The position numbers and the translations under genes were made by a program. Of a stretch of DNA of 64,000 nucleotides, positions 1 to 9,882 are shown piece after piece (the stretch's first letter is position 1; each line of letters starts with the position of its first letter). The stretch is from the NCBI GenBank assembly GCA_040382055.1, contig JBEIGE010000005.1:1-64000 (forward strand), read 5' to 3'. Under the pieces are notes generated by a model, which saw nothing but the letters and a program-made list of their open reading frames with translations, did no database searches and was not told the origin of the DNA. The DNA is from JBEIGE01 sp040382055. GTDB lineage: Bacteria > Pseudomonadota > Gammaproteobacteria > Burkholderiales > Burkholderiaceae_C.

Positions 1-168
1 AGATACAAGCTCATGAAGCTTATCTATGTGCGATAACGAACATAACAAAAGGCATAAGATAGCTATACTGACCTAAGACCAAGCAAAGTAAACAGGCAAG
101 GTCTTGCGGCACCCACCAGCGGAACAATTCAGGCACAAATAAGGGGAACGGAAATCACAGCAGCCGCA

Positions 169-888
169 TTGACTGGCGAGTTGGGTTTTAAGCGGAACCA
201 TTTGCTAAATGCCATCCCGGAGTCAGACCTTAAACGGTTTTCCCAAGACCTTGAGCCCGTGAACATGCCTCTGGGCTTGGTTCTCTACGAATCTGGGCGT
301 ACCCTATCCCACGCTTATTTTCCCATTGACAGTATTGTTTCCCTGCTCTATGTGATGGAAAACGGCGCATCCGCGGAAATTGCGGTCGTCGGCAACGAGG
401 GCCTTGTGGGGATATCCTTGTTCATGGGGGGGCAATCTACGACGAACCGCGCAGTGGTTCAGAGCGCCGGTTCTGGTTACCGGCTGAGAGCACAAACGCT
501 CAGGGATGAATTCAACCGCACCGGTCCGGTTCTGCATTTGCTGCTGCGTTATACGCAAGCATTGATTACGCAAATGTCGCAGACTGCAGTGTGTAACCGG
601 CACCACAGCCTGGACCAGCAGCTGTGCAGATGGCTACTTTTGAGCCTAGACAGGCTAAAAGGCCCAGACCTGTTGATGACGCAAGAGTTGATCTCCAACA
701 TGCTTGGTGTGCGCCGGGAGGGCGTAACCGAAGCCGCTCTTAAGCTCCAAAAGGATCACCTGATCCGCTATGTACGCGGACACATCACCGTCATTGACCG
801 TCCAGGGCTGGAGAGGCGAACCTGCGAATGCTATTCGGTGGTGAAGAAGGAGTATGACCGCCTTCTTCCGGACCTTATTGCTGGGTAG
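169..888 (+). CDS. Crp/Fnr-family transcriptional regulator
   Basis: A 239-residue regulator. The N-terminal cyclic-nucleotide-binding-like beta-roll covers about residues 10-130 and includes YFPIDSIVSLLYVMENGASA and EIAVVGNEGLVGI. A C-terminal helix-turn-helix covers about 150-225 (MTQELISNMLGVRREGVTEA). This variant is common in Burkholderiales; I see neither the Fnr iron-sulphur cysteines nor the canonical Crp cAMP-pocket motif, so the effector is unknown. The start is a TTG at 169, and the next in-frame Met is about residue 33, inside the beta-roll. AAGGGGA at 141-147 is a possible but distant ribosome site. It lies directly upstream of the secretion locus on the same strand. A role in controlling that locus is plausible but is inferred from position only. 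Confidence 0.85.
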   Translation: MTGELGFKRNHLLNAIPESDLKRFSQDLEPVNMPLGLVLYESGRTLSHAYFPIDSIVSLLYVMENGASAEIAVVGNEGLVGISLFMGGQSTTNRAVVQSAGSGYRLRAQTLRDEFNRTGPVLHLLLRYTQALITQMSQTAVCNRHHSLDQQLCRWLLLSLDRLKGPDLLMTQELISNMLGVRREGVTEAALKLQKDHLIRYVRGHITVIDRPGLERRTCECYSVVKKEYDRLLPDLIAG

Positions 889-1197
889 ATTACGGTTTTT
901 TTAGGTCTTTATTTCTCAGCAATCAGATGTACATTGGTACTTTATCGTACAGAGTGGGGTGTATAATATTTTCCTTTTGTGAGCAACATATCCATCTGCT
1001 TGTAAATAAACCCACGGTAGATCATGTTTCAGAATATAAAATATCAGTATCACAAAACAAAATAAAATTCAGCGGAGGGCTTTTCCTTGTTGTCAAATCC
1101 CGAATTCCGAACTAACCTGATTTTATGCTTGGAACAATCTTTGCATAGGGAGCATGATCGTGCCTAAATACGTTAACTTTTATATGCGACGGTGTAA
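889..1197. other. AT-rich intergenic region upstream of the secretion locus
   Basis: A 309-base gap, clearly richer in A+T than the flanking genes. It holds the sigma-54 promoter candidate listed separately. A short inverted pair, TGTAC/GTACA, occurs at about 926-950. A T-rich stretch just after the regulator stop (about 896-902) has no convincing hairpin before it. An open frame of 62 codons here has no coding character. Confidence 0.6.
1130..1145 (+). promoter_or_regulatory. candidate sigma-54 (RpoN) promoter
   Basis: TGGAACAATCTTTGCA fits the -24/-12 consensus TGGCAC-N5-TTGCA. The GG and GC doublets have the required 12-base spacing, TTGCA is intact, and the main mismatch is C to A after the GG. 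A start site would fall near 1156, about 40 bases before the first secretion gene. Sigma-54 promoters need an enhancer-binding protein, and none is encoded in this window. The call rests on sequence match alone. Confidence 0.5.
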
Positions 1198-3201
1198 ATG
1201 AAGTATCCGATAACTAAAACTCATTTTCGCCTTGACCGGCGCGGTACCAAGCTGGCGGCAGTATTAACTGTTGCTTCCTTGGCATGTCACGCCCAGCCGT
1301 CTGAGCCTGTTCCAGAGGTTCTCGAGGCTTCGCCGTCCTTCGTATTTGCCCGAAGCTTGGGTACAGTGCTCTTTGAAAGCTCGCAACTGTCGTCTGCTGA
1401 GCCAAAAACTGAAGTCACTCCCGGTTTCGCGTTCAGCCGCGAACTTGTGATGGCTCAACGCTCCCTTGTTTTTGCTCAACTCAGCAATTCCGAACCCCTC
1501 AGTTCAGTTGCCTCTGCCTCGATTGTTCCTTTGCCTGAGCTGGTGGCGGCTCCAGCGGCAGTAGCACCGGTCCAGGAAGCGCCAGCAATTGAGGCGTCAG
1601 CCGTCTTAGCGCAAGCCGCAGTCGCTGCACCCGAAGTAGCGCCAACACCCGTGGTCATTACGCCACCCGTGGTAGTGGCCGCCCCTGAGCCGGTGGCGGC
1701 TCCAGCAGCAGTAGCCCCGGTCCAGGAAGCGCCAGCCGCTGTAACTCCTGCCGCTGTAGCCCCAGCCGTGGCCGCTGCACCCGAAGTAGCGCCAACACCC
1801 GTGGTCATTACGCCACCCGTGGTAGTGGCCGCCCCTGAGCCGGTGGCTGCTCCAGCAGCAGTAGCCCCGGTCCAGGAAGCGCCAGCCGCTGCAACACCAG
1901 CGCCAGCAATCATGGCTGCTCCAGCGCCACCGGATGTTCGCAAGCAAGTGGCTGCTTCAGCCATGGAGCAAGCGCAGGCTGCGGATGCCGGACCCATCCA
2001 GATCTTGGCGCAGTTTGTGCGGCAGGCCTTGCAGCACAATCCGCAAATTTTCCAGTTTGAGGCGGAAAGCCGGGCTGCAAATAGCCGCATCGGTGAAGCA
2101 CGTGAAGGGTTTGGTCCCCGTCTCACGCTGTCCTCCAGCGTTGCTAAAGAGCGCCAGATTATTGATTCCTTGCAGCGCGATGCCATGTATTCCACGGCAT
2201 TTGGCCAAGTACGTCTTTCGATGCCGCTGATCGATAAAACGCTCAGTGCGCAACTGGCACAACGCCGGTCCAGTTCCATTACTTCGGATTGGCGACTCAC
2301 CGATGTCCGTGAGCAACTCATGCTCCGCACCATCGAGGCCTATGTGGATCTCGTCCGAAGTGCCAACCTGCTCAAGCTGGCGCAAGACAATCTGAAGGTG
2401 CACCGCCAGTATGTGGCGCAGATCAAGGAAATTGCCAAAGCTGACCTGGGACGTGCTTCTGATTTGCCTACGGCAGCAGGCCGCGCTGCCTTGGCCGAAT
2501 CGGTACTCACATCCCGACTAGCCAAAATGGATGCTTCCCGCGTGATCTGGCGGCAGGTCACGGGCCTGACCGCAGGTGCCGACTTCTTTGACTTACCCAT
2601 GGTCAACTTGCCTGAAACGCTGGATCAGGTGCTAAGTCGGGCGCAGGAATTTAACCCGGTGCTCATGTTGGCCAGCTCCGAAATCGAGACTGCACGGCGC
2701 GGTATTGATCTGGCCAAAGCCCCGTTCTCGCCCCGTTTAAGTCTGGACACCTCGGCCAAAAGCGGACAGGACTTTGGTGGTATTCAGGGCACCCAAGGGT
2801 CCAGCTTCGTTGGTCTTACCGGTGAATGGACTGTGTTTTCGGGGCGCTCTGAAACATTCGCAGTCCGGGCTGCGCAAGAAAGCGTTTTTGCGGCTCAGTC
2901 CGCGCTCGACCGGGTGCGTGATGAACTACGTTCAAGGGTAGAGCAGACCTGGTACGACTTGCAAGCCAGCGACGCATCTCTGCGTTCCTTTGAGGACTAT
3001 GCCAAAAATGCCCAGCAAATGGTCGAGGCCTCTCAAAATCAATTCAAGATCGGGCGCCGGTCCCTGCTTGATGTCTTGAACGCCGAGAACGAGTTGTTTA
3101 CTGCGCGTTCCAATCTTGAATCCACCTTGCAGGACAACAAGCTCGCCGCCTGGCGTCTGCACAGTTTGCAGGGCCGCGTCCAGTCTGAGTTGGGGCTCTG
3201 A
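1198..3201 (+). CDS. TolC-family outer-membrane efflux protein (OMP 1) with an Ala/Pro/Val-rich insert
   Basis: A 667-residue outer-membrane channel subunit of a type I secretion system. Residues 1-32 look like a signal peptide (LAAVLTVASLACHA). Residues about 35-250 are a low-complexity Ala/Pro/Val segment built on a 50-residue repeat (PEPVAAPAAVAPVQEAP). From about 262 the outer-membrane efflux domain begins (ILAQFVRQALQHNPQIFQFE) and runs to the end, with the two usual helical halves, including GRRSLLDVLNAENELFTARS near 610-630. TolC is about 490 residues, so the excess is the N-terminal insert. That insert would sit in the periplasm and might span or bind peptidoglycan (inference). It is the first gene of the locus, and the exporter gene follows after 4 bases. 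The ribosome site is weak. Confidence 0.85.
   Translation: MKYPITKTHFRLDRRGTKLAAVLTVASLACHAQPSEPVPEVLEASPSFVFARSLGTVLFESSQLSSAEPKTEVTPGFAFSRELVMAQRSLVFAQLSNSEPLSSVASASIVPLPELVAAPAAVAPVQEAPAIEASAVLAQAAVAAPEVAPTPVVITPPVVVAAPEPVAAPAAVAPVQEAPAAVTPAAVAPAVAAAPEVAPTPVVITPPVVVAAPEPVAAPAAVAPVQEAPAAATPAPAIMAAPAPPDVRKQVAASAMEQAQAADAGPIQILAQFVRQALQHNPQIFQFEAESRAANSRIGEAREGFGPRLTLSSSVAKERQIIDSLQRDAMYSTAFGQVRLSMPLIDKTLSAQLAQRRSSSITSDWRLTDVREQLMLRTIEAYVDLVRSANLLKLAQDNLKVHRQYVAQIKEIAKADLGRASDLPTAAGRAALAESVLTSRLAKMDASRVIWRQVTGLTAGADFFDLPMVNLPETLDQVLSRAQEFNPVLMLASSEIETARRGIDLAKAPFSPRLSLDTSAKSGQDFGGIQGTQGSSFVGLTGEWTVFSGRSETFAVRAAQESVFAAQSALDRVRDELRSRVEQTWYDLQASDASLRSFEDYAKNAQQMVEASQNQFKIGRRSLLDVLNAENELFTARSNLESTLQDNKLAAWRLHSLQGRVQSELGL
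1531..1905 (+). repeat. 150-bp tandem repeat, about 2.5 copies, inside OMP 1
   Basis: Copies begin at about 1531, 1681 and 1831. Copies 2 and 3 are nearly identical at DNA level, while copy 1 is more diverged, so the last duplication is recent. The period is a multiple of three, so copy-number change would keep the frame and vary the length of the Ala/Pro/Val segment. Confidence 0.85.
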
Positions 3202-3205
3202 ACGC

Positions 3206-5395
3206 ATGTTCGGCATCTGGCGACCGCTGTCTGATATTGCCCTGCATTTTGGTCGGCGCATTTCTGCGCTTGACTTGCATGCACAGTCCGCGCGAATTCA
3301 TCCGGATGCCACGATCCCGGTAGCCGCCTGCGTCCTCCAGGACCATGGCTTCAAGGTAGAGACTATCAAGGTGGCGGTGCATCAGTTGCCGCTAGAGCGC
3401 CTGCCCATGCTGCTGCTGCTCAAAGGCCCCGAAATGGTCTATCTGGAGGCTGTCCGTGGTGAGGAGCTGACGGTTCGCCGTTATGGCACCAATGAGGCCG
3501 GTGCCGACGCCACCTCAACCGAATCCTGGACCTGGGGCCAATTGCGCGAACGATATGCGGGTACCGCAATTCTTGTGCAACTTGACGCCCTGCTCAGTGC
3601 CCAGCGATCAGGTGATACCGCCAACCGCGCCCCACATTGGTTCTGGAGCGTCTTCGGTTTGCTTCGTCGCTACTATGGCGACTGTGTGGTCGCTGCTATC
3701 CTGATCAATCTGCTCGCCCTGGCTGGCTCCATGTTTGCCATGAATGTGTATGACCGCGTTATCCCCAATGCGGCTCTGCCGACCTTGTGGGTACTGGCCA
3801 TTGGTGTGACCCTGGCTGGCTTGCTGGAGTTTTCGCTGCGAACCTTGCGTGCACATGTGGTGGACGAAGCAGGCAAGCGCGCGGACTTGCTCCTGTCTGC
3901 CGCTATTTTTCGCAAGACCCTCGACCTGCAGCCCAAAGACCGGCCTGTCTCGAGTGGGCAGTATGCAGGGCAGGTGCGCGAATTCGACTCGGTGCGTGAG
4001 TTTGTGAGCTCAACCACCTTGGTGGGCCTTACCGATTTGCCCTTCGCCCTGATTTTTTTCGTGGTTATCGGCATGCTGGGTGGTTCGCTTGTGTGGGTGC
4101 CTATCGCGGCGGGAATGGCAGTCCTGCTGATCGGTTTGGTCTCGCAGTGGCCGATCCGCAATTCTGTTGAGCGTTATCAGTACGAAAACTCACAGAAACT
4201 TGCATTCATGGTCGAAGCCATTGAACGCGTTGAAACCGTGCAGGCCATAGGTGCTCAATCCGAAGTCCAGGGACGATGGGAGCGCTTGTGTGCCATTACC
4301 GCTCGCAGTTCCATGAGTTCCCGGATGGCTTCGTCTGTGGCTGTCAACCTGACCCAATTTGTGCAGCAGGTAGGTGCCACGGGCATTATTTTGTGGGGTG
4401 TTTTCCTGATTCTCGAAGGTCATCTCACCACCGGCGGCCTGATTGGCTGCAGCATTCTGGCAAGCCGCGCCCTGGCACCACTGGCCCAGGTGGCGGGCCT
4501 GATGACGCGCGGGCAGCAGACCAAGGTTGCATTTGGGGCCCTTGACCGCGTCATGCATCTGGTTGGCCGCTATGACAACCAGAAAACCTACATTCAGCTC
4601 AATCAAGCGCCGGGAAAGATCGAACTGCACGATCTGACGTTCACCTATCCACGCAGCGATCAGAAATCATTGCAAGTCCGGTCACTGACATTTGAGCCGG
4701 GTGAAACGGTTGCCGTCATGGGTCCGGTGGGGTCGGGCAAATCCACCCTGCTCAAAGTCATTGCAGGTTTGCATCCCCCCACCGAAGGCAAGCTCCTTGT
4801 CGATGGCTTGGACATCAGCCAGATTTCCCCTGCCGATTTCCGGTCGCATGTGGCTTGGGTCAGTCAGGACCCAGTGCTCTTTCGCGGTACGCTGCGCGAA
4901 AACCTGCTGATGGCAGCCCCACGCATCAATGAAGCCCGCTTTTTGCATGTGTTGCGTCTGACCGGTGTACAAGAAATTGTCAGCCGGCATCCCCATGGGC
5001 TGGACATGCAGATCGGTGAGGGCGGCCAGGCACTGTCGGGTGGTCAGCGCCAGATGGTCGCTTTGGCGCGCGCGCTCATGTCTTCAGCCAGCCTGATCTT
5101 GCTCGATGAGCCCACCAGTGCGTTTGATGAGGCGGGCGAGCAGATCCTGCTGCAGGCCTTGCACACGGAGTTGGAGGGTCGCACCCTGATTGTCGCCACT
5201 CACCGGCATGCGCCATTGGGTCTGGCCAAGCGGCTGGTTATCCTCGATGCCGGCCAGGTGGTTGCAGATGGACCGCGTAACGACGTCCTCAAGGCCGTGC
5301 GTGAAGGTCATGTCAAACGGGCTGCAGCCAGTGCGCCAACCGTTGCCGCCAACTCGCCTCGCATTACGGTAACCCCCGTGGGAGCAGCAGCATGA
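3206..5395 (+). CDS. Type I secretion ABC exporter 1 (permease/ATPase with degenerate C39-like domain)
   Basis: An inner-membrane exporter of 729 residues that drives unfolded substrate through the HlyD/TolC channel. Residues about 20-140 form a C39-peptidase-like domain without the catalytic Cys context, as in exporters of leaderless RTX proteins and adhesins. The transmembrane domain is about 155-440. The ATPase has Walker A GPVGSGKST near 506, the ABC signature LSGGQRQ near 610, Walker B LILLDEP near 631 and the switch His (ATHRH) near 665. I chose the ATG at 3206, four bases after the OMP 1 stop; the frame is open further upstream but without exporter similarity. Its stop overlaps the next start (ATGA), indicating translational coupling. 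Confidence 0.93.
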   Translation: MFGIWRPLSDIALHFGRRISALDLHAQSARIHPDATIPVAACVLQDHGFKVETIKVAVHQLPLERLPMLLLLKGPEMVYLEAVRGEELTVRRYGTNEAGADATSTESWTWGQLRERYAGTAILVQLDALLSAQRSGDTANRAPHWFWSVFGLLRRYYGDCVVAAILINLLALAGSMFAMNVYDRVIPNAALPTLWVLAIGVTLAGLLEFSLRTLRAHVVDEAGKRADLLLSAAIFRKTLDLQPKDRPVSSGQYAGQVREFDSVREFVSSTTLVGLTDLPFALIFFVVIGMLGGSLVWVPIAAGMAVLLIGLVSQWPIRNSVERYQYENSQKLAFMVEAIERVETVQAIGAQSEVQGRWERLCAITARSSMSSRMASSVAVNLTQFVQQVGATGIILWGVFLILEGHLTTGGLIGCSILASRALAPLAQVAGLMTRGQQTKVAFGALDRVMHLVGRYDNQKTYIQLNQAPGKIELHDLTFTYPRSDQKSLQVRSLTFEPGETVAVMGPVGSGKSTLLKVIAGLHPPTEGKLLVDGLDISQISPADFRSHVAWVSQDPVLFRGTLRENLLMAAPRINEARFLHVLRLTGVQEIVSRHPHGLDMQIGEGGQALSGGQRQMVALARALMSSASLILLDEPTSAFDEAGEQILLQALHTELEGRTLIVATHRHAPLGLAKRLVILDAGQVVADGPRNDVLKAVREGHVKRAAASAPTVAANSPRITVTPVGAAA

Positions 5396-6681
5396 TGCGC
5401 TGGTTGTTCCCCAAAAGTAAAGCTGCAACGCCCGGGGCAATGGACCCGGCCAAGATGGAGCGCATCAAGCAGCAACGCATCACCAATGCTCGCATTGCCG
5501 AGGCGGATGTGATCAGTGATGTTTACCAGGCGCGCATCGAGCCGATTGCCGGCTGGACCCGCTGGGCCTTGTACTGCGTTGTGCTGGTGATGGGTGTATT
5601 CATTGCCTGGGCAGCTCTGGCCAATCTTGAGGAAGTCACCAGCGGCACCGGTCGGGTGGTGCCCAGTGGTCGCGAACAGGTGGTTCAAAGCCTGGAGACC
5701 GGCGTGCTTTCGGCCATGCTGGTCGCTGAAGGTGATACGGTAGAGGTTGGGCAGGAACTGTTGCGCATCGACGATGTACGCCTCGGGGCCAATGTCAAGG
5801 AGAGCCAGTCACGGGTGGATGCCCTGATGGCGGCGGCTTTCCGGCTGCGGGCCGAGTCGCTTGGTACGCCCCTGAGCTTTCCCCCCGATCTGCAGAGACG
5901 CAATCCAGGTCTGGTGCGTACCGAAACCGAAACCTACCAGGCCAAGCGTCGCGCCCTGGATGGTTTTGTTCAATCCCAGGAGCAGGCACTGCGTTTGGCT
6001 CAGGATGAGTTGCAAATTACCATGCCTATGGCGGCCAAAGGCTTGGTCTCTGAACTCGACGTTCTGCGTATTCAGCGCTCCATGGTGGACTCAAGGGGTC
6101 GCATCGAAGAGGCACGCAGCAAGTACCGTGCGGAAGCTGCCGCTGAGCAGGGTCGTGTAGAAGCCGAACTCGGAACGCAGAATGCGACCTTGGTGGGTCG
6201 TGAATACTCGTTCAAACGCACTGTACTGACAGCGCCCAAGCGGGGCATCGTCAAAAACATCAAGATCAACACCATCGGTGGCGTGATTCAAAGTGGCCAG
6301 GAACTGCTGGAAATTGTTCCATTGGACGAGGCCCTGATGGTCGAAACCCGAATTCGTCCGGCTGATATTGCCTTCTTGCGTCCCGGGCTGCCAGCGGTAG
6401 TGAAAATCTCGGCTTATGATTCCGGTATTTATGGCTGGCTAGTGGGTACCGTGATCATGGTTGGCGCTGATACCTTGCGTGACGAAGTGCGCCGTGATGA
6501 AACCTACTACCGGGTGCTGGTGCGCACGACCCGTGCGGAACTGGATTTGCCTGATGGCAAGCAACTGCCCATCATCCCGGGCATGCTGGCCCAGGTCGAT
6601 ATCAAGACGGGTCAAAAATCAGTTCTTTCCTATTTGTTTAAACCTGTGATGCGTGCCCGAGAGGCGCTACGTGAACGATGA
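5392..6681 (+). CDS. HlyD-family type I secretion periplasmic adaptor 1
   Basis: A membrane-fusion protein of 429 residues linking ABC exporter 1 to the outer-membrane channel. A cytoplasmic N-tail of about 60 residues precedes one transmembrane helix (ALYCVVLVMGVFIAWAALA). Then come the first half of the lipoyl/barrel-sandwich domain (VVQSLETGVLSAMLVAEGDT), a long alpha-helical hairpin (about 145-265), the second lipoyl half and a beta-barrel. The C-terminal portion carries the HlyD-type DLPDGKQLPIIPGMLAQVDI. Length is usual for HlyD/LapC proteins. The start overlaps the stop of the exporter gene by four bases, and the stop overlaps the next gene likewise, so genes 3206-8450 form a tightly coupled operon segment. 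Confidence 0.93.
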   Translation: MMRWLFPKSKAATPGAMDPAKMERIKQQRITNARIAEADVISDVYQARIEPIAGWTRWALYCVVLVMGVFIAWAALANLEEVTSGTGRVVPSGREQVVQSLETGVLSAMLVAEGDTVEVGQELLRIDDVRLGANVKESQSRVDALMAAAFRLRAESLGTPLSFPPDLQRRNPGLVRTETETYQAKRRALDGFVQSQEQALRLAQDELQITMPMAAKGLVSELDVLRIQRSMVDSRGRIEEARSKYRAEAAAEQGRVEAELGTQNATLVGREYSFKRTVLTAPKRGIVKNIKINTIGGVIQSGQELLEIVPLDEALMVETRIRPADIAFLRPGLPAVVKISAYDSGIYGWLVGTVIMVGADTLRDEVRRDETYYRVLVRTTRAELDLPDGKQLPIIPGMLAQVDIKTGQKSVLSYLFKPVMRAREALRER

Positions 6682-8450
6682 ATGATCGGCCCTTTATGAA
6701 CACATCCCGAACCCGTCCTGAACCACGTTTTGCTTTGACAGCAGTCTGCTGCTGCACGATGCTGGCTTTCTCATCGGCCCATGCACAGTCCTCTGCCAGT
6801 CTGGCTGCCGAGCGTGAAAAAACCCGTGCCCGTATTGACGACATACGGGCCGATGTGGTGCGCGATTCAGACACGGCCATGACTTTGGGCAGCAAACTCA
6901 GCCCGAGCATGGTTCAGTCGGCCACGCGTACACCCGTGGCATCGGCACGCAGCAATGTGCCGGTACTTCCTAGTTACCGCTATGGCTTTGTGCCCGAAAC
7001 ACAGCTGATCCCGCCACCCCCCGAACGCTTGGCCCGTCGGGAAGCTCCCGAGCAGAAGGACGTCAAGCAGCCGCTCGTGTTCACCCCCGACTTTTCCCGT
7101 CAAATCCTCAGTTTTTCGCAAATTTCGGGCAAGGACATCATTGATCTGCCCCGTCTTGAAGACCAGAATGCACCCATGACCGTGTCCAACGCCATCACGG
7201 ATGCCAACACCTGGGGGCTGGCCGATATCGTCGCCGAGGGTCTGCTGGTTAGTCCTACGCTGATTCAGGCCTTGGCCGAAGAGGATGCCGCCAACCAGCG
7301 CGCACGGGGGGGCCGTGCGGACTGGTTTCCCACCCTTTCATTGCGTGTCATTAATGGCTCTATTAGCGAAAGCTCTACGGGTGCGTCCAGTAATGATTAC
7401 CGCAACCACACGGTGCGCCTCACGCAGCCGGTGTTCAATCCTGTGCTCAACAAGAACTTGGACAACCTGAGGTTGAGCGAGAAGTCCCAGCAGTTTCGCA
7501 CCATTGACAGCACTGAAACTGTGGCAGTCGAGCTGACCAATGCCACTGTCAAACTGGCGGTCACCCGCCTGACCATCAACTTTGCTGACCAGCAGGAAAC
7601 CCAACTTATCAATGTCTTGCGCTACCTTGAAGCGCGTACCCAGGCGGGCGCAACCAGTCAGGCCGATCTTGAGCGCGCACGCACCCGTGTGTTGGCAGCC
7701 AAGCAAACCCGGCTGGATCAGCAAGCAGCCTACAAATCGAGCTTGTTTGAGCTCGAGCGCCTGATTGAACAGTCACCTTTGGCGCTGCGCCTGCCCTCCC
7801 TGAATGACTTGCCTCCGCTGCCCAGAACCCAGATTGAATTACGTGACTTGGTTCGGCAAAACAGCGCAGCGCTGCAAGCCTTGCAGTTGGATGTAGATTC
7901 ACAGCAGGCACTGGTTGCAGCGCAAAAAGCCAAACTGCTGCCAACGCTTGGTGTCACTGCCGAGCGTGACGTCCAGAAGAACATCCTCGCTCAAGATACG
8001 GCTGTTGTTGGTGTCAGTCGTCTCTTCGGGGTGGTTACGTGGCAGGCCTCGCTGGGCGGTAAAGAGTTGTATCAGGCCAAAGAGGCTGAGGCAGAATTGT
8101 TCAAGCGCAAGTCCAAACTCGAGGAAGAAATGCGCCGCATTGACACGGCAGTTGAATCCGACTTCTCCTCCCTCCAGTCAGTCACCCTTCGCCTGACCTC
8201 CAGCCAAAGCGAGCAAAGAGCGGCTCAGGCTGTTGTTGACGCTGTTCAAGAGCAGCTCAAATCTGGCCGTCTGGGTAATCTCCTGGAAGCGCTCGATGCA
8301 ACTGATCGCCTGTTTTCAGCGCGCAGTCGTCAATTGCAGGCCCTGCAGGAGCAGTTTACGGCACAAGCCAACCTGCTCAAGCAAATGGGCCAGCTTAGTC
8401 GGGTCCAGTCCCTACAGACCAGGATCGTCAAGGCCGATACCCCGAAGTAA
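6678..8450 (+). CDS. TolC-family outer-membrane protein (OMP 2) with N-terminal extension
   Basis: A second TolC-like channel protein, 590 residues. A signal peptide ends near residue 36 (MLAFSSAHAQS). Residues about 37-175 are a Pro- and charge-rich extension not found in TolC. The outer-membrane efflux domain starts near 178 (WGLADIVAEGLLVSPTLIQA) and runs to the C-terminus (SGRLGNLLEALDATDRLFSA). The ATG at 6678 overlaps the previous stop; a Met at 6696 is an alternative that would leave a shorter signal-peptide N-region. Two OMPs in one locus, each with a long but unrelated extension, suggest two distinct export channels or a specialised pair. Confidence 0.85.
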   Translation: MNDRPFMNTSRTRPEPRFALTAVCCCTMLAFSSAHAQSSASLAAEREKTRARIDDIRADVVRDSDTAMTLGSKLSPSMVQSATRTPVASARSNVPVLPSYRYGFVPETQLIPPPPERLARREAPEQKDVKQPLVFTPDFSRQILSFSQISGKDIIDLPRLEDQNAPMTVSNAITDANTWGLADIVAEGLLVSPTLIQALAEEDAANQRARGGRADWFPTLSLRVINGSISESSTGASSNDYRNHTVRLTQPVFNPVLNKNLDNLRLSEKSQQFRTIDSTETVAVELTNATVKLAVTRLTINFADQQETQLINVLRYLEARTQAGATSQADLERARTRVLAAKQTRLDQQAAYKSSLFELERLIEQSPLALRLPSLNDLPPLPRTQIELRDLVRQNSAALQALQLDVDSQQALVAAQKAKLLPTLGVTAERDVQKNILAQDTAVVGVSRLFGVVTWQASLGGKELYQAKEAEAELFKRKSKLEEEMRRIDTAVESDFSSLQSVTLRLTSSQSEQRAAQAVVDAVQEQLKSGRLGNLLEALDATDRLFSARSRQLQALQEQFTAQANLLKQMGQLSRVQSLQTRIVKADTPK

Positions 8451-8505
8451 ACGTCAAACAAGCAAGCCCCATGTATTTTTTTCACTTTTTCATTAAGGCC
8501 TGACT

Positions 8506-9878
<1,373 letters not shown>

Positions 9879-9882
<4 letters not shown>

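Noticed and set aside
927..1115. 62-codon open frame in the AT-rich gap
   Set aside because: It has no ribosome site or family signal, and base composition is unlike the genes around it.
1476..2333. 285-codon minus-strand frame opposite the OMP 1 repeats
   Set aside because: Its Ala/Gly/Thr repeats are only the reverse reading of the 150-bp repeat.
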